Source of the DNA: Polyangiaceae bacterium
Lineage (GTDB): Bacteria; Myxococcota_A; Polyangia; Polyangiales; Polyangiaceae
Reading direction: 5' to 3'
NCBI GenBank assembly: GCA_041389725.1
Contig: JAWKRG010000004.1
Span: forward strand, 620,001 to 684,000
Length of the DNA: 64,000 nt
The notes beneath the pieces are model-generated. The model was not told the origin of the DNA and searched no databases. It saw only the letters and a list, made by a program, of their open reading frames with translations. Positions 24,064 through 31,757 of this stretch are shown piece by piece. Made by a program: the position numbers and the translations under genes. The first letter of the stretch is position 1. Every line of letters starts with the position of its first letter.

Positions 24064-25089
24064 TCACTTGTGCGCCAAGCGAACCACGGTGCAGCTGCGG
24101 CCCCAGCGCTGGCGAATCGCGCCGCCGCGCTCGCTGTCGGAGCGGCGCAGGGTCACGGCCAGCTCCGTCGGTCGCCCCGAGGGCGCCACGCTGCGCCAGG
24201 GCAACGCGATCGTGACGCCCCACTCTTCGTCTTCCTTCTCGTCGCTGTCCACGTCGCCGTCCACGTCGAAGCCCGCTCGAATGCCAAGAGCCTTGCAGTC
24301 CTTCGCGCCCTGGAACGTGCAGTCGAGTTTGCCTTGCGGAGCAGCTTCGATCACGAGTCTGCCCGGCGAAGCAGCTGGGATGCGACGCGCGTCGACGAGT
24401 TTGCCTTGCGGAGCAGCTTCGATCTCGAGCTTGCCTTGCAGCGGAGCTTCGACGCGGCGCGCGCCGACGAGCTTGCCTTGCGGCGAAGCGTCGCCGCGAC
24501 GCGTGTCGTTGGGTTTGCCTTGCGGCGCGGCTTCGATGCCGCCGTCGAACTCGAGGGTCACTCGATCCGTCGAGCGCAGATTGTCGTCCGCCACGTAGAT
24601 CTGCAGATACAGCGCCTTTTCGTCCCAGCTGGCGCGCGCTTCGGTGTGAGCCACGGAACCGTTGCCTCGCTCCGCCACGAAGGCCTCGGTGCGGGTGGCT
24701 TCGCGCCACACGTCTTGATCCAACTTGCCGTTGATCGCAGGCGTGCCGCGCTTGGCCAACAGCGCGACGCAAGGCGACGCGGGCGCACTCACGGCGATCG
24801 TCGTGCCGCTCGCTGCGCCGCTCGCAGCGCCGCTCGCCCCCGTTTGCGCAGACGCGGCACCTTGGGTCGGCGTTGACGCTTTGCCCGCAGCAGACGCCGT
24901 CTCCGCGCCGCTCGCTGCACCCTTGCCCGGCGCTTCGGAACTCGCACTGCTGCTCGGCGCATCCGACTTCTTACCGCAGCCGAAGAGCGACGCCGCGAGC
25001 GCTGTGGTGAGCGCGACCGCGGTGAGCGAGACGCCGGTGAGCTCGAGGGCAGCCAGTGCCACAGGAATGAAGGAGCGCACGCAGGTCAC
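24064..25089 (-). CDS. Lipoprotein with CBM9-like domain carrying a repeat insert
   Basis: The 341-residue protein has a lipoprotein signal (LAASLFGCGKK), a Ser/Ala/Gly-rich linker and a domain resembling the family-9 carbohydrate-binding module: INGKLDQDVWREATRTEAF, ASWDEKALYLQIYVADDNLR, DRVTLEFD and, at the end, WGVTIALPWRSVAP. Between the middle and last parts lie about 75 residues made of copies of IEAAPQGKLVDARR-like units, encoded by a short DNA minisatellite (about 24330-24530); a normal domain of this family has no such insert, so it probably forms an exposed loop. The GTG start overlaps the stop of the phosphoesterase gene by four bases, so the two are coupled. Confidence 0.72.
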   Translation of the reverse strand: MTCVRSFIPVALAALELTGVSLTAVALTTALAASLFGCGKKSDAPSSSASSEAPGKGAASGAETASAAGKASTPTQGAASAQTGASGAASGAASGTTIAVSAPASPCVALLAKRGTPAINGKLDQDVWREATRTEAFVAERGNGSVAHTEARASWDEKALYLQIYVADDNLRSTDRVTLEFDGGIEAAPQGKPNDTRRGDASPQGKLVGARRVEAPLQGKLEIEAAPQGKLVDARRIPAASPGRLVIEAAPQGKLDCTFQGAKDCKALGIRAGFDVDGDVDSDEKEDEEWGVTIALPWRSVAPSGRPTELAVTLRRSDSERGGAIRQRWGRSCTVVRLAHK

Positions 25090-26393
25090 GGTACCGTGAA
25101 GCTCTTCAGGGGCTTGGCGATGCTGCCCGCTTTGTATTGGCGCACGCGGAAGCCGCCGCCCGCCAGTTGATGGATGGTGGCGAAGCCGTGTTGCTGCCCC
25201 GCGCGCGTGATCGGCGCGCCGCCCAGACCTTCGATCAGCTGCCTTTTGCTCGGCGTGTACTCCCAAAAGTGACGGTGCCCCACCAGCAGCATGTCGTACT
25301 TCGCGCCCTTCAGGATCTTGTCCATCTCGGTGGTGCAGGGTGCATCGGAACCCATGGGTTGATGGCGCGCCACGAAGGTGTAGGTAGTCGGCTTGTCGAG
25401 CTGGTTCTGCAGCCAGGTCTTCTGCGCGCTGCTCCAAGCGTTGCAGGCCGTGATCAGGAACTTCGAGGTCCACTTGCCGTTCACGTCGTCGATCTTGATG
25501 GCGTAGTAGGGCTTGGACTTGCCCAGGGGTTTGACCAACTTGTTGAGGAAGGCGTTGTAGCTCTTGTTGTTGGTGGCTCCGGCGCAGTTGCCGTTGTTGC
25601 CGCCGCACTCGTGATTGCCCAGGGACGCGAAGACGGTGCCCGAGTAGTTGTTCCGTGCCTTCACGTACAAGTCGAGTTGCTTGGCGCCCTCGGAGCCCTG
25701 GGGCTTGGCGAACATGTAGTCGCCGGTGGCGATCACGAACTGGGGTCGCGGCTTCAGCGCTTGGAAGTCCTTGTAGATCTGCGTGATGGTCTTGGTCGGG
25801 TAGTTCTTGGTGCCGTCGCTGCCCGGGGGGCGCGTGTCACCGACGACGGCGAACCGCAAGCGCGAGACTTGTCCGCCGCTCGCATCCACGCCAGGTTCTG
25901 GCCCTGCGTCCGCGCCAGGTTCCGGCCCTGCGTCCACGCCCGCGTCCAGGTCCTCCTCGCCGCCATCGTCGCCCGCGTCGACTTCGGGCTCCACGCACTC
26001 GCCGGAGATCAGATCGCAGGTGGTTCCCGCGGCGCAGATACCGCAACCGTTGGAACCACAGCTGCCGTTGGAGGGCGCACACACCGAAACCGGAGTGCCA
26101 TCTTCGCGGAACGCCTCGATGCACGTCTCGTTTGCGTTGCACGCGCCCTGATCACACAGCCGTCCACAGTAGTCGCTCCCCGCGTACTGCACGCAAGCGG
26201 CGTCGGGGCCGCATTCCGAAGACTCGGTGCAGGGCGTGCACGTCGAAGCGCTGCCGTCCGTGGCGCTGCCGTCCGTCGTCGCGTCGACGCTGGCGTCCGA
26301 ACCGTCCAGTTCCGCCTCGTCGCTCGCTTGCCCGCAACCCGCCACGAGTAGCGCGCCCAAGATGAACGTCATTGTTACTTCTCGTCGCGTCAT
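25086..26393 (-). CDS. Lipoprotein metallophosphoesterase (calcineurin-like)
   Basis: The 435-residue protein has a lipobox (GALLVAGCGQ), a cysteine-rich region (about 50-125) with repeated CxxxxxCG spacing, an Asp/Gly/Pro-rich linker with AGPEPGADAGPEPGVDA repeats, and a calcineurin-like phosphoesterase domain with FAVVGDTRPPG, VIATGDYMF, ASLGNHECGG, RHQPMG and LVGHRHFWEY carrying the metal ligands. It would act outside the cytoplasm as a phosphatase or phosphodiesterase. I chose the ATG at 26393 because it adds basic residues before the hydrophobic signal; an ATG at 26372 has a better ribosome-binding site (GAGAAG). It is coupled to the downstream CBM9-like lipoprotein. Confidence 0.85.
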   Translation of the reverse strand: MTRREVTMTFILGALLVAGCGQASDEAELDGSDASVDATTDGSATDGSASTCTPCTESSECGPDAACVQYAGSDYCGRLCDQGACNANETCIEAFREDGTPVSVCAPSNGSCGSNGCGICAAGTTCDLISGECVEPEVDAGDDGGEEDLDAGVDAGPEPGADAGPEPGVDASGGQVSRLRFAVVGDTRPPGSDGTKNYPTKTITQIYKDFQALKPRPQFVIATGDYMFAKPQGSEGAKQLDLYVKARNNYSGTVFASLGNHECGGNNGNCAGATNNKSYNAFLNKLVKPLGKSKPYYAIKIDDVNGKWTSKFLITACNAWSSAQKTWLQNQLDKPTTYTFVARHQPMGSDAPCTTEMDKILKGAKYDMLLVGHRHFWEYTPSKRQLIEGLGGAPITRAGQQHGFATIHQLAGGGFRVRQYKAGSIAKPLKSFTVP

Positions 26394-26566
26394 TGCTGCG
26401 GCCAACTCTGCAAGGGCCACGCCACGCGCAGCACGCGGACGCAAAGCCTGCTTTTCCGCGCTGCTGGCGGCAAGCATCGTTCTTGCGCGCCAAGCCGGCC
26501 CTCCGCTGCCAACAACCCGAGCCAACCCCAGCTTGGCGCCCTGCCAAGCACCGGTTGGCGGTTGAC

Positions 26567-26782
26567 TCAGCGCTCAGTCGGCTTAGTCTGGCGTCGGAGG
26601 ATCTCTTCCAGCTCCTCGACGATGAGTGCTGCCCAGCCTGTGGGTTCGAGTTGCGGAACAATGTCTACGTCGTGCGTCAGGCGGCGGCTGCCGTGCGCGC
26701 GTGCGGCAACTCCCCCAACGATTACGAACTCGACGTCACACGCCGCGAGCTTCTTCAGAAGCTCGAGGAAGTCGATGGCCAT
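26567..26782 (-). CDS. Shortened MNT-type nucleotidyltransferase-like protein
   Basis: The 71-residue product begins MAIDFLELLKKLAACDVEFV and holds the polymerase-beta-like signature VGGVAARAHGSRRLTHDVDI, in which GG and DxD would position nucleotide and metal. Full family members of this type run to 150-200 residues; here only 25 residues follow the DVD, ending in a helix (ALIVEELEEILRRQ) like a C-terminal family helix, so an internal deletion seems likely. Its start overlaps the end of the upstream small gene by 47 bp in another frame. MNT-type proteins often act with HEPN partners or as antitoxins; a remnant of such a module is my reading. Confidence 0.55.
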   Translation of the reverse strand: MAIDFLELLKKLAACDVEFVIVGGVAARAHGSRRLTHDVDIVPQLEPTGWAALIVEELEEILRRQTKPTER

Positions 26783-26948
26783 CCGCTTCGTGTTGCTCCT
26801 TCATGGCCGAGCGCAACCGGCGTGCGGCCTCGACGGCTCTCGACAGTGAGTCGATGCGTTGCACGAAGGTCTCCGCAGTGAGCGGCGCGATGGACTCCTG
26901 GTCGGGCGCGACCCCTGTCCAATCGACGGCATCCGCATCAGTAGCCAC
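26736..26948 (-). CDS. Small protein paired with the nucleotidyltransferase remnant, perhaps frameshifted
   Basis: The frame from a GTG at 26948 encodes about 70 residues (ATDADAVDWTGVAPDQES, then PLTAETFVQRIDSLSRAVEAARRLRSAM), mostly one charged helix. A better start, MDLQQGKRRHT with ATG at 26989, lies in another minus-strand frame and would join this one if an ACACACAC tract near 26955-26965 gained or lost bases. The gene may therefore be frameshifted or slip-regulated. Its 3' end overlaps the MNT-like gene. I do not recognise the family. Confidence 0.4.
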   Translation of the reverse strand: MATDADAVDWTGVAPDQESIAPLTAETFVQRIDSLSRAVEAARRLRSAMKEQHEADGHRLPRASEEARGV

Positions 26949-26989
26949 GAAGTGAGTGTGTGTCGGCGCTTGCCCTGCTGCAAGTCCAT

Positions 26990-27052
26990 CGCAGCTTCGG
27001 TGGTGTCCACCGCAGCCTTGGTGGCGCCCAGCGCAGCTTTGGCGGTCGACTC
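26990..27052. repeat. Three 21-bp tandem repeats
   Basis: Units at 26990-27010, 27011-27031 and 27032-27052 each start CGCAGC followed by (C/T)T(C/T)GG and GGYG. They lie between the divergent starts of the small paired gene and the YfiM-like gene and could affect their expression. Being a multiple of three, the repeat could also be part of an N-terminal extension of the minus-strand gene. Confidence 0.75.
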
Positions 27053-27091
27053 GCGCGCCCAGCCCGCTCCTTGAGCTATAACGGCCTTGCC

Positions 27092-27481
27092 ATGCGCTAT
27101 TGCGTGTCCGCTCTTGCAGTCTTGTTCGTCGTGTTCTTCGCGAACAGCGCGCACGCCGAAGACGACTGGTTCGGCCAGGACAAGGCGCTGCACTTTGGCG
27201 CGTCGGCGACCATTGCGGGCGGAGGCTACGCGCTGTCGACCACGTTCTTGGAGCCGCGGGTGCAGCGGGCGCTCTTTGGCGGCGGGCTCGCGCTGGTCGC
27301 GGGTGCCGGCAAGGAAGCCTATGACGCCACGGGTGCGGGCTCACCGAGCTATCGCGACTTCACCTGGGACGTGATCGGCGCCGCGACCGGCGTCGCCATC
27401 GCGTGGCTCATCGATCTCGCGATCGCCGGCGACCCGCCCGCGCGCCGCCCAGCTGAAAGCACGAGCGCGCGCCGGCGCTGA
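27092..27481 (+). CDS. YfiM/DUF2279-like periplasmic membrane protein
   Basis: The 129-residue protein has a signal peptide ending in NSAHA|ED and then DDWFGQDKALHFGASATIAGG, GKEAYDATGAGSPSYRDFTWDVIGAATG, a pattern of the YfiM/DUF2279 family: a DK-x-x-HF start, a KE-x-x-D and a final D-x-x-G glycine helix. Two to three membrane segments are likely. The family's role is unknown. The C-terminus is short and Arg/Ala-rich. It lies 51 bp before a thioesterase on the same strand. Confidence 0.6.
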   Translation: MRYCVSALAVLFVVFFANSAHAEDDWFGQDKALHFGASATIAGGGYALSTTFLEPRVQRALFGGGLALVAGAGKEAYDATGAGSPSYRDFTWDVIGAATGVAIAWLIDLAIAGDPPARRPAESTSARRR

Positions 27482-27532
27482 ACCATCCCGCCATTGTCCC
27501 ACCTGGGCAACGGGGCCTATCATTCCCGCGCA

Positions 27533-28012
27533 ATGACGATCCAGTTCAGCCAGGAGAGCTTGCTTGCGCCCATGTCTGTGCTGTTCAGTCAGCCTCGGCA
27601 GGTGAAGTTCCAGGACGTCGACGCCGCGGGGACCATCTACTTCGCGCGCATGTTCGAGTATTTCAGCGACGCGTATCTGGCGCTGCTGCAAGAGTCGCAG
27701 TTGGACGTCGTGGGCATGTTGGAGCGTCGCGAAGGCGCGGCCCCACTGGTGCACGCCGAAGCGGACTACCTGGCGCCGCTCTTCTTCGGCGACGCCGTAA
27801 TCGTCGAAGTGGTGCGCGCCCACCTGGGAAGCTCCAGCACGCGCTTCGGCTATCGCGTCAAGAAGACCGACGGCAAGGTCGCCGCTCTGGGCCAGACGCA
27901 TCACGTCTGGATCGATCGCAAAGAGTTCAAGCCCCGCGCGATCCCGGAAGCGCTGCGTGACTTCCTGCTCGCCCGCGGCGCCACCGTGGCGGCCGAGCAT
28001 GGCGAGGCTTGA
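27533..28012 (+). CDS. Hotdog-fold acyl-CoA thioesterase (4-HBT family)
   Basis: The 159-residue protein is a single-domain thioesterase. The motif KFQDVDAAGTIYFARMFEYFSDAY contains the aspartate and the following helix diagnostic of the 4-hydroxybenzoyl-CoA thioesterase / YbgC family; LVHAEADYLAPLFFGD and FGYRVKKTDGKVAALGQTHHV complete the fold. It should hydrolyse an acyl-CoA in the cytoplasm; chain preference is unknown. I chose the ATG at 27533; earlier in-frame codons would add residues with no family counterpart. The stop codon lies inside a tandem repeat that continues into the intergenic DNA. Confidence 0.85.
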   Translation: MTIQFSQESLLAPMSVLFSQPRQVKFQDVDAAGTIYFARMFEYFSDAYLALLQESQLDVVGMLERREGAAPLVHAEADYLAPLFFGDAVIVEVVRAHLGSSSTRFGYRVKKTDGKVAALGQTHHVWIDRKEFKPRAIPEALRDFLLARGATVAAEHGEA

Positions 28013-28068
28013 CGGCGGGCGAGCACGGCGAGCTTGACGGCGGCCGAGCAGGGTGAAGCTTGACGGCC
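27988..28068. repeat. Three tandem repeats spanning the thioesterase stop
   Basis: GGCGGCCGAGCATGGCGAGG followed by CTTGAC recurs three times with small changes, the first copy covering the end and stop codon of the thioesterase gene. Slippage here would alter only the last few residues. Confidence 0.75.
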
Positions 28069-28124
28069 GAGTGCATGTTCGTCGTTCGCGTTGTCACCGA
28101 AGCGCCGCGGCGTTACGGTGGCGC

Positions 28125-29306
28125 ATGCGACGGCTAGCAACGATGTTGACGGCGGTCATCGCCATCGCGATGACCGGGGCATGTGGATCCGACGATAGCT
28201 CTTCGGGAGGACAGGGCGCATCGAGCGGAAGCGGCGGCAGCGGTGGTGGCAGCAGTGGCAGCGGTGGCAGCGGTGGCCAAGCGGGCGGCGCATCCGGCAG
28301 CGGTGGGCAGACGGGTGGAACCGCCGGAACGGGCGGCGGCGCAGGTGGCAATGCGACGCGCCCCGCTTACAACACGGGCACGGGCTTCTTCGTGCTCGAC
28401 GGCAAGCTCTACGATGCGAACGGCGTCGAGTTCCGCATGCGCGGCGTGAACAAGGTGCACTACGACTTGGCCTCGCCTGGCATCGCGAAGAGCCACGCCA
28501 ACGCCGAGCGCTGGGTGGTCTACGACTTCAACAAGACCACCGAGAACCAAGCGGTGATGCAGGGCATCATCGACGCGAAGATCGTGCCCATCCCTGGCGC
28601 CTGGGAAGGAACCTGCAAGCCGGAAGCGTCCTTTCTCGACTCGATGGTCAGCACCTGGGTGGCGCAGGCGTCGATCTGGAACGCCTACGAGAAGTACATG
28701 ATCCTCAACATTGCCAACGAGTGGGGACCCTCGGCGTCGGATGGCGCGGGGTGGCGCGACGCCTACATCACGGCCATCGGCAAGCTGCGCGCAGCTGGCT
28801 ACAAGTGCACGATCTCGATCACCTCCGGCGGCTGCGGTCAGGACAACGGCGATCTGGTGACGTACGCCAAGGAAGTCTTCGACGCGGATCCCGAAAAGAA
28901 CGTGATCTTCGACCAACACATCTACGGTGGCTGGGCCAACGGCAACGGAGAGAGCTGGCAGACGGATCTGAAGACCGGCTTCGACGCGCTGCAGTCCCTC
29001 GGCCTGGTCGTGATGATCGGCGAGCTAGGTCCCGGGCGCAGCATTGGACCGTCGCCCACGGACATGGATCCCTTGTTGATCGTGGCCGAAGCCGAGAAGC
29101 GCGGCTTTGGTTGGTTGGCCTGGGCCTGGGACGACAACAACCTGCCCAACGCCAAGGCCGACGACAACTGGTTCTCCCTGACCTACGATCCGTCCACCGG
29201 CTACGCGACCGGCAACGCCGACGACCTGACGATCTTTGGCAAGCAGATCGTGCTCGACGCGACCTACGGGCTCGAGGCCCTGGCGAAACCCGCGACGATC
29301 TTCTGA
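28125..29306 (+). CDS. Secreted GH5-like glycoside hydrolase lipoprotein
   Basis: The 393-residue protein has a lipobox (AMTGACGSD), a 55-residue Gly/Ser/Ala linker, and a glycoside hydrolase of family 5 clan A type. YDANGVEFRMRGVNKVHYD opens the barrel, ILNIANEWGPSASDG supplies the acid/base glutamate after the conserved Asn, NVIFDQHIYGGWANG the histidine/tyrosine strand, and VVMIGELGPG the nucleophile glutamate; FGWLAWAWDDNN is the final conserved Trp strand. It likely cleaves a beta-mannan or beta-glucan outside the cell. The ATG at 28125 starts a normal signal peptide. Confidence 0.87.
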   Translation: MRRLATMLTAVIAIAMTGACGSDDSSSGGQGASSGSGGSGGGSSGSGGSGGQAGGASGSGGQTGGTAGTGGGAGGNATRPAYNTGTGFFVLDGKLYDANGVEFRMRGVNKVHYDLASPGIAKSHANAERWVVYDFNKTTENQAVMQGIIDAKIVPIPGAWEGTCKPEASFLDSMVSTWVAQASIWNAYEKYMILNIANEWGPSASDGAGWRDAYITAIGKLRAAGYKCTISITSGGCGQDNGDLVTYAKEVFDADPEKNVIFDQHIYGGWANGNGESWQTDLKTGFDALQSLGLVVMIGELGPGRSIGPSPTDMDPLLIVAEAEKRGFGWLAWAWDDNNLPNAKADDNWFSLTYDPSTGYATGNADDLTIFGKQIVLDATYGLEALAKPATIF

Positions 29307-29360
29307 GGCGGATTCTCTCAGCCCGCGAACCCTTTTGTGCTTTGGTTGGCTCTACCTCCC

Positions 29361-29843
29361 GTGAGCCTCACTCGTCGACATCTCCTCGCCTCCTTGCCCA
29401 TCGCGGTCCTGGCCGCTTGTGAGCAGAAATCCACGTCCAGTTCCGGCGGCGGCGCCAAAACGCGCCCGTCTCTCGGGCCGATGATGAAGCCAGCGGATCT
29501 GGCGAAGCGTCTGAACGACGTGAAGTCAGGGAAGATCTCCGTGCTCTACGTCGGACCGGAGATCCTCTTCGAGCATGGCCACGTGCCCGGTGCGCTAAGG
29601 CTGCCCGAAGCTGGCACCGACGCGGGCTACCAAGCGCTGGTCAAAGCCATCGCGAAGACGCCGAAGGACGTCGAGCTGGTCGTGTACTGTGGCTGCTGCC
29701 CGTACCGAAGCTGTCCCAACGTGCGCCCCGCCAACGAAGCCCTGCACGCATCGGGTCGCAAGAACTTCCACCTGTTGGATCTCCCGACGAACTACAAGAC
29801 GGACTGGAAAGACAAGGGCTACCCCTCCGAGCGCAGCGGCTAG
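29361..29843 (+). CDS. Rhodanese-like lipoprotein
   Basis: The 160-residue protein has a signal with SLTRRHLLASLPIAVLAACE (lipobox cysteine about residue 20), a short Ser/Gly linker and one rhodanese domain. The catalytic loop reads YCGCCPYRSCPN with three cysteines, richer than the single cysteine of normal rhodaneses, and FEHGHVPGALRLPE is the usual substrate-side strand. It may carry sulfur or bind metal/arsenate outside the cytoplasm. The GTG start at 29361 is 54 bp after the GH5-like gene and gives the best signal peptide; a GTG at 29337 is possible. Confidence 0.8.
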   Translation: MSLTRRHLLASLPIAVLAACEQKSTSSSGGGAKTRPSLGPMMKPADLAKRLNDVKSGKISVLYVGPEILFEHGHVPGALRLPEAGTDAGYQALVKAIAKTPKDVELVVYCGCCPYRSCPNVRPANEALHASGRKNFHLLDLPTNYKTDWKDKGYPSERSG

Positions 29844-29903
29844 CTGTCGCGGAAGATTTGTTCGGCGCACGCGTCGCCAGGCTTGGTGTAGCGTGGGCGG
29901 CCC

Positions 29904-30737
29904 ATGGACGTACTCAAGACCTTTCACTCCTTTTCGGGGCGCCAGTTGGTGGTCAAGCACGCGTCGACTGCCACCGGCACGAACATGGAGTTCTCGCTCT
30001 ATCTGCCGCCCGCGGCCGAACAAGGCAAGGTGCCGTTGCTCGTCTATCTCTCGGGGTTGACTTGCACTTGGGAGAACGCCACGACCAAGGCGGGCTTTCA
30101 GCGCGACGCGTCCGAGCTCGGGATCGCGGTGCTCTGTCCCGATACCAGCCCGCGCGGCGAAGGCGTGCCGAACGACGCCGCGTACGACTTGGGCCAAGGC
30201 GCGGGCTTCTACTTGAACGCGACGCAGGCGCCCTGGTCCCAGCACTTCGCCATGGAGCGCTACGTCGTGGAGGAGCTGCTCGCACTGGTGTGCGACGGCT
30301 TTCCCATTGACGCTGGGGCGATCGGCATCACGGGTCATTCCATGGGCGGTCACGGCGCGCTGACCCTGGCCTTTCGTCACCCGGATCGCTTCAAGAGCGT
30401 GTCGGCGCTGTCGCCGATCGTGGCGCCCACGCAGGTGCCCTGGGGGCAGAAGGCGTTCGCTGCCTATCTCGGCGAGGATCGCGCTGCCTGGGCCGAGCAC
30501 GATGCTTGTGAGCTCGTGAGGCGTGGCGCTCACCCTTCGCGGATCCTGATCGACCAAGGTCGCGGGGACGAGTTCCTGCAGCGCGAGCTTCGGCCAGAGC
30601 TATTCGTGGACGCCGCCAAGAACGTGGACCAGGCCCTGGAGCTGCGCCTGCACGACGGCTACGACCACTCCTACTACTTCATCGCCAGCTTCATGCCGGA
30701 TCATCTGCGCCATCACGCGAAGCTGCTGCGCGGCTGA
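29904..30737 (+). CDS. fghA: S-formylglutathione hydrolase
   Basis: The 277-residue enzyme hydrolyses S-formylglutathione to formate and glutathione in formaldehyde detoxification. The esterase-D fold shows LVYLSGLTCTWENATTKAGF, CPDTSPRGEGVPND, the nucleophile in ITGHSMGGHGALTLAF, the acid in DQGRGDEFL and the histidine in GYDHSYYFI. Length is typical. It stands alone 60 bp after the rhodanese gene; no formaldehyde dehydrogenase is nearby, so the second enzyme of the pathway must be encoded elsewhere. Confidence 0.95.
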   Translation: MDVLKTFHSFSGRQLVVKHASTATGTNMEFSLYLPPAAEQGKVPLLVYLSGLTCTWENATTKAGFQRDASELGIAVLCPDTSPRGEGVPNDAAYDLGQGAGFYLNATQAPWSQHFAMERYVVEELLALVCDGFPIDAGAIGITGHSMGGHGALTLAFRHPDRFKSVSALSPIVAPTQVPWGQKAFAAYLGEDRAAWAEHDACELVRRGAHPSRILIDQGRGDEFLQRELRPELFVDAAKNVDQALELRLHDGYDHSYYFIASFMPDHLRHHAKLLRG

Positions 30738-30791
30738 CGCGCTTCACGGGTCGGCTGTTCATCATGCCAAGACGCTGCACGGCTGCGCCGC

Positions 30792-30848
30792 CGCGGCGCC
30801 AAAAGCGACGCACTCGGCGCCGCGAGCCGCTTTCCCTTGCGGTTCGCG
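30792..30848. promoter_or_regulatory. Two mutually exclusive hairpins before the Bax-inhibitor gene
   Basis: CGCGGCGCC (30792-30800) pairs exactly with GGCGCCGCG (30816-30824). CGCGAGCCGC (30821-30830) pairs with GCGGTTCGCG (30839-30848) with one G-U. The two stems share 30821-30824, so only one can form fully. They lie in the leader between fghA and the gene at 30895. No T-run follows, so they may simply be a bidirectional stop or a leader switch. Confidence 0.35.
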
Positions 30849-30894
30849 CCCTTCGTCCCCATGCTCCCCCTACACAGGGGGAAGAGAGCCAATC

Positions 30895-31602
30895 ATGAGC
30901 CAGAGCTATCAACCGTCTTTCACGCGTGAGCGTGCCGCCGCGGGCAACCTCGTGGAGCGCCGCGCGCGCTTCATCGTCCGCACCTACAACCACCTGTTCC
31001 TAGCGATCTTGGCCTTCGCGGCCATCGAGATCGCCCTCTTCAAGTCCGGCCTGGCGCCGATCATCGCCCAGGCCATGGTGGGCACGAGCTGGATGCTCGT
31101 GCTCGGCGGTTTCATGGTCGTCTCTTGGCTGGCAAGCCGCGTCGCTCACACCTCGACGTCGAAGCCTGCGCAGTACGCCGCCCTCGGCGGGTTCGTGGTG
31201 GCTGAAGCGATCATCTTCGTGCCGCTGCTCTTCATCGCGCAGCACTACGCCCCCGGCGCCATTCAGAGCGCGGGCATCGTGACCATGGTCGGCTTCGCTG
31301 GTCTCACCGCCATCGCCTTCACCACGCGCAAAGACTTCTCGTTCCTGGGCAGCTTCCTGCGCTGGGGTGGACTCTGCGCGCTGTTGCTCATCGGCGCTTC
31401 GATCCTGTTCGGCTTCAAGCTGGGCACCTTCTTCAGCGTGGGCATGGTCGCCTTCGCCGGCGCAGCGATTCTGTACGACACCTCGAATGTGCTTCGTCAC
31501 TTCCCCGAGGACCGCTACGTGGGCGCCGCCTTGGAACTGTTCGCCTCCGTGGCGCTCATGTTCTGGTACGTGCTGCGCCTGTTCGTCGCGGCGCGCGACT
31601 GA
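30895..31602 (+). CDS. Bax inhibitor-1 / YccA family membrane protein
   Basis: The 235-residue protein has seven hydrophobic segments and the family pattern: an N-terminal helix ending FIVRTYNHLFLAILAFAAIE, FGFK-containing sixth segment and a C-terminal IFYDTSNVL-type motif seen here as AAILYDTSNVLRHFPEDRYV with the two pH-sensing aspartates of the family (D in YDTS; D near the end). Members are calcium-leak channels or stress-protective inner-membrane proteins. GGGGGAAGAGAG lies 6 bases before the ATG. It is monocistronic and followed by a GGTGGCC/GGCCACC hairpin (31635-31658). Confidence 0.9.
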   Translation: MSQSYQPSFTRERAAAGNLVERRARFIVRTYNHLFLAILAFAAIEIALFKSGLAPIIAQAMVGTSWMLVLGGFMVVSWLASRVAHTSTSKPAQYAALGGFVVAEAIIFVPLLFIAQHYAPGAIQSAGIVTMVGFAGLTAIAFTTRKDFSFLGSFLRWGGLCALLLIGASILFGFKLGTFFSVGMVAFAGAAILYDTSNVLRHFPEDRYVGAALELFASVALMFWYVLRLFVAARD

Positions 31603-31757
31603 GCGGGTGACGCCGTCAGGTCCGGCAGATCGGAGGTGGCCGCCCGCCAGTGGCCACCGCCGGGCATGCCAGCACGCCACACGCAAAAACCTCGACGCAA
31701 CCGTTGGCATGGCAGTCGCACTTGGGTGGGCAGCCAAGCCCGTCCACGCGAGGTACA

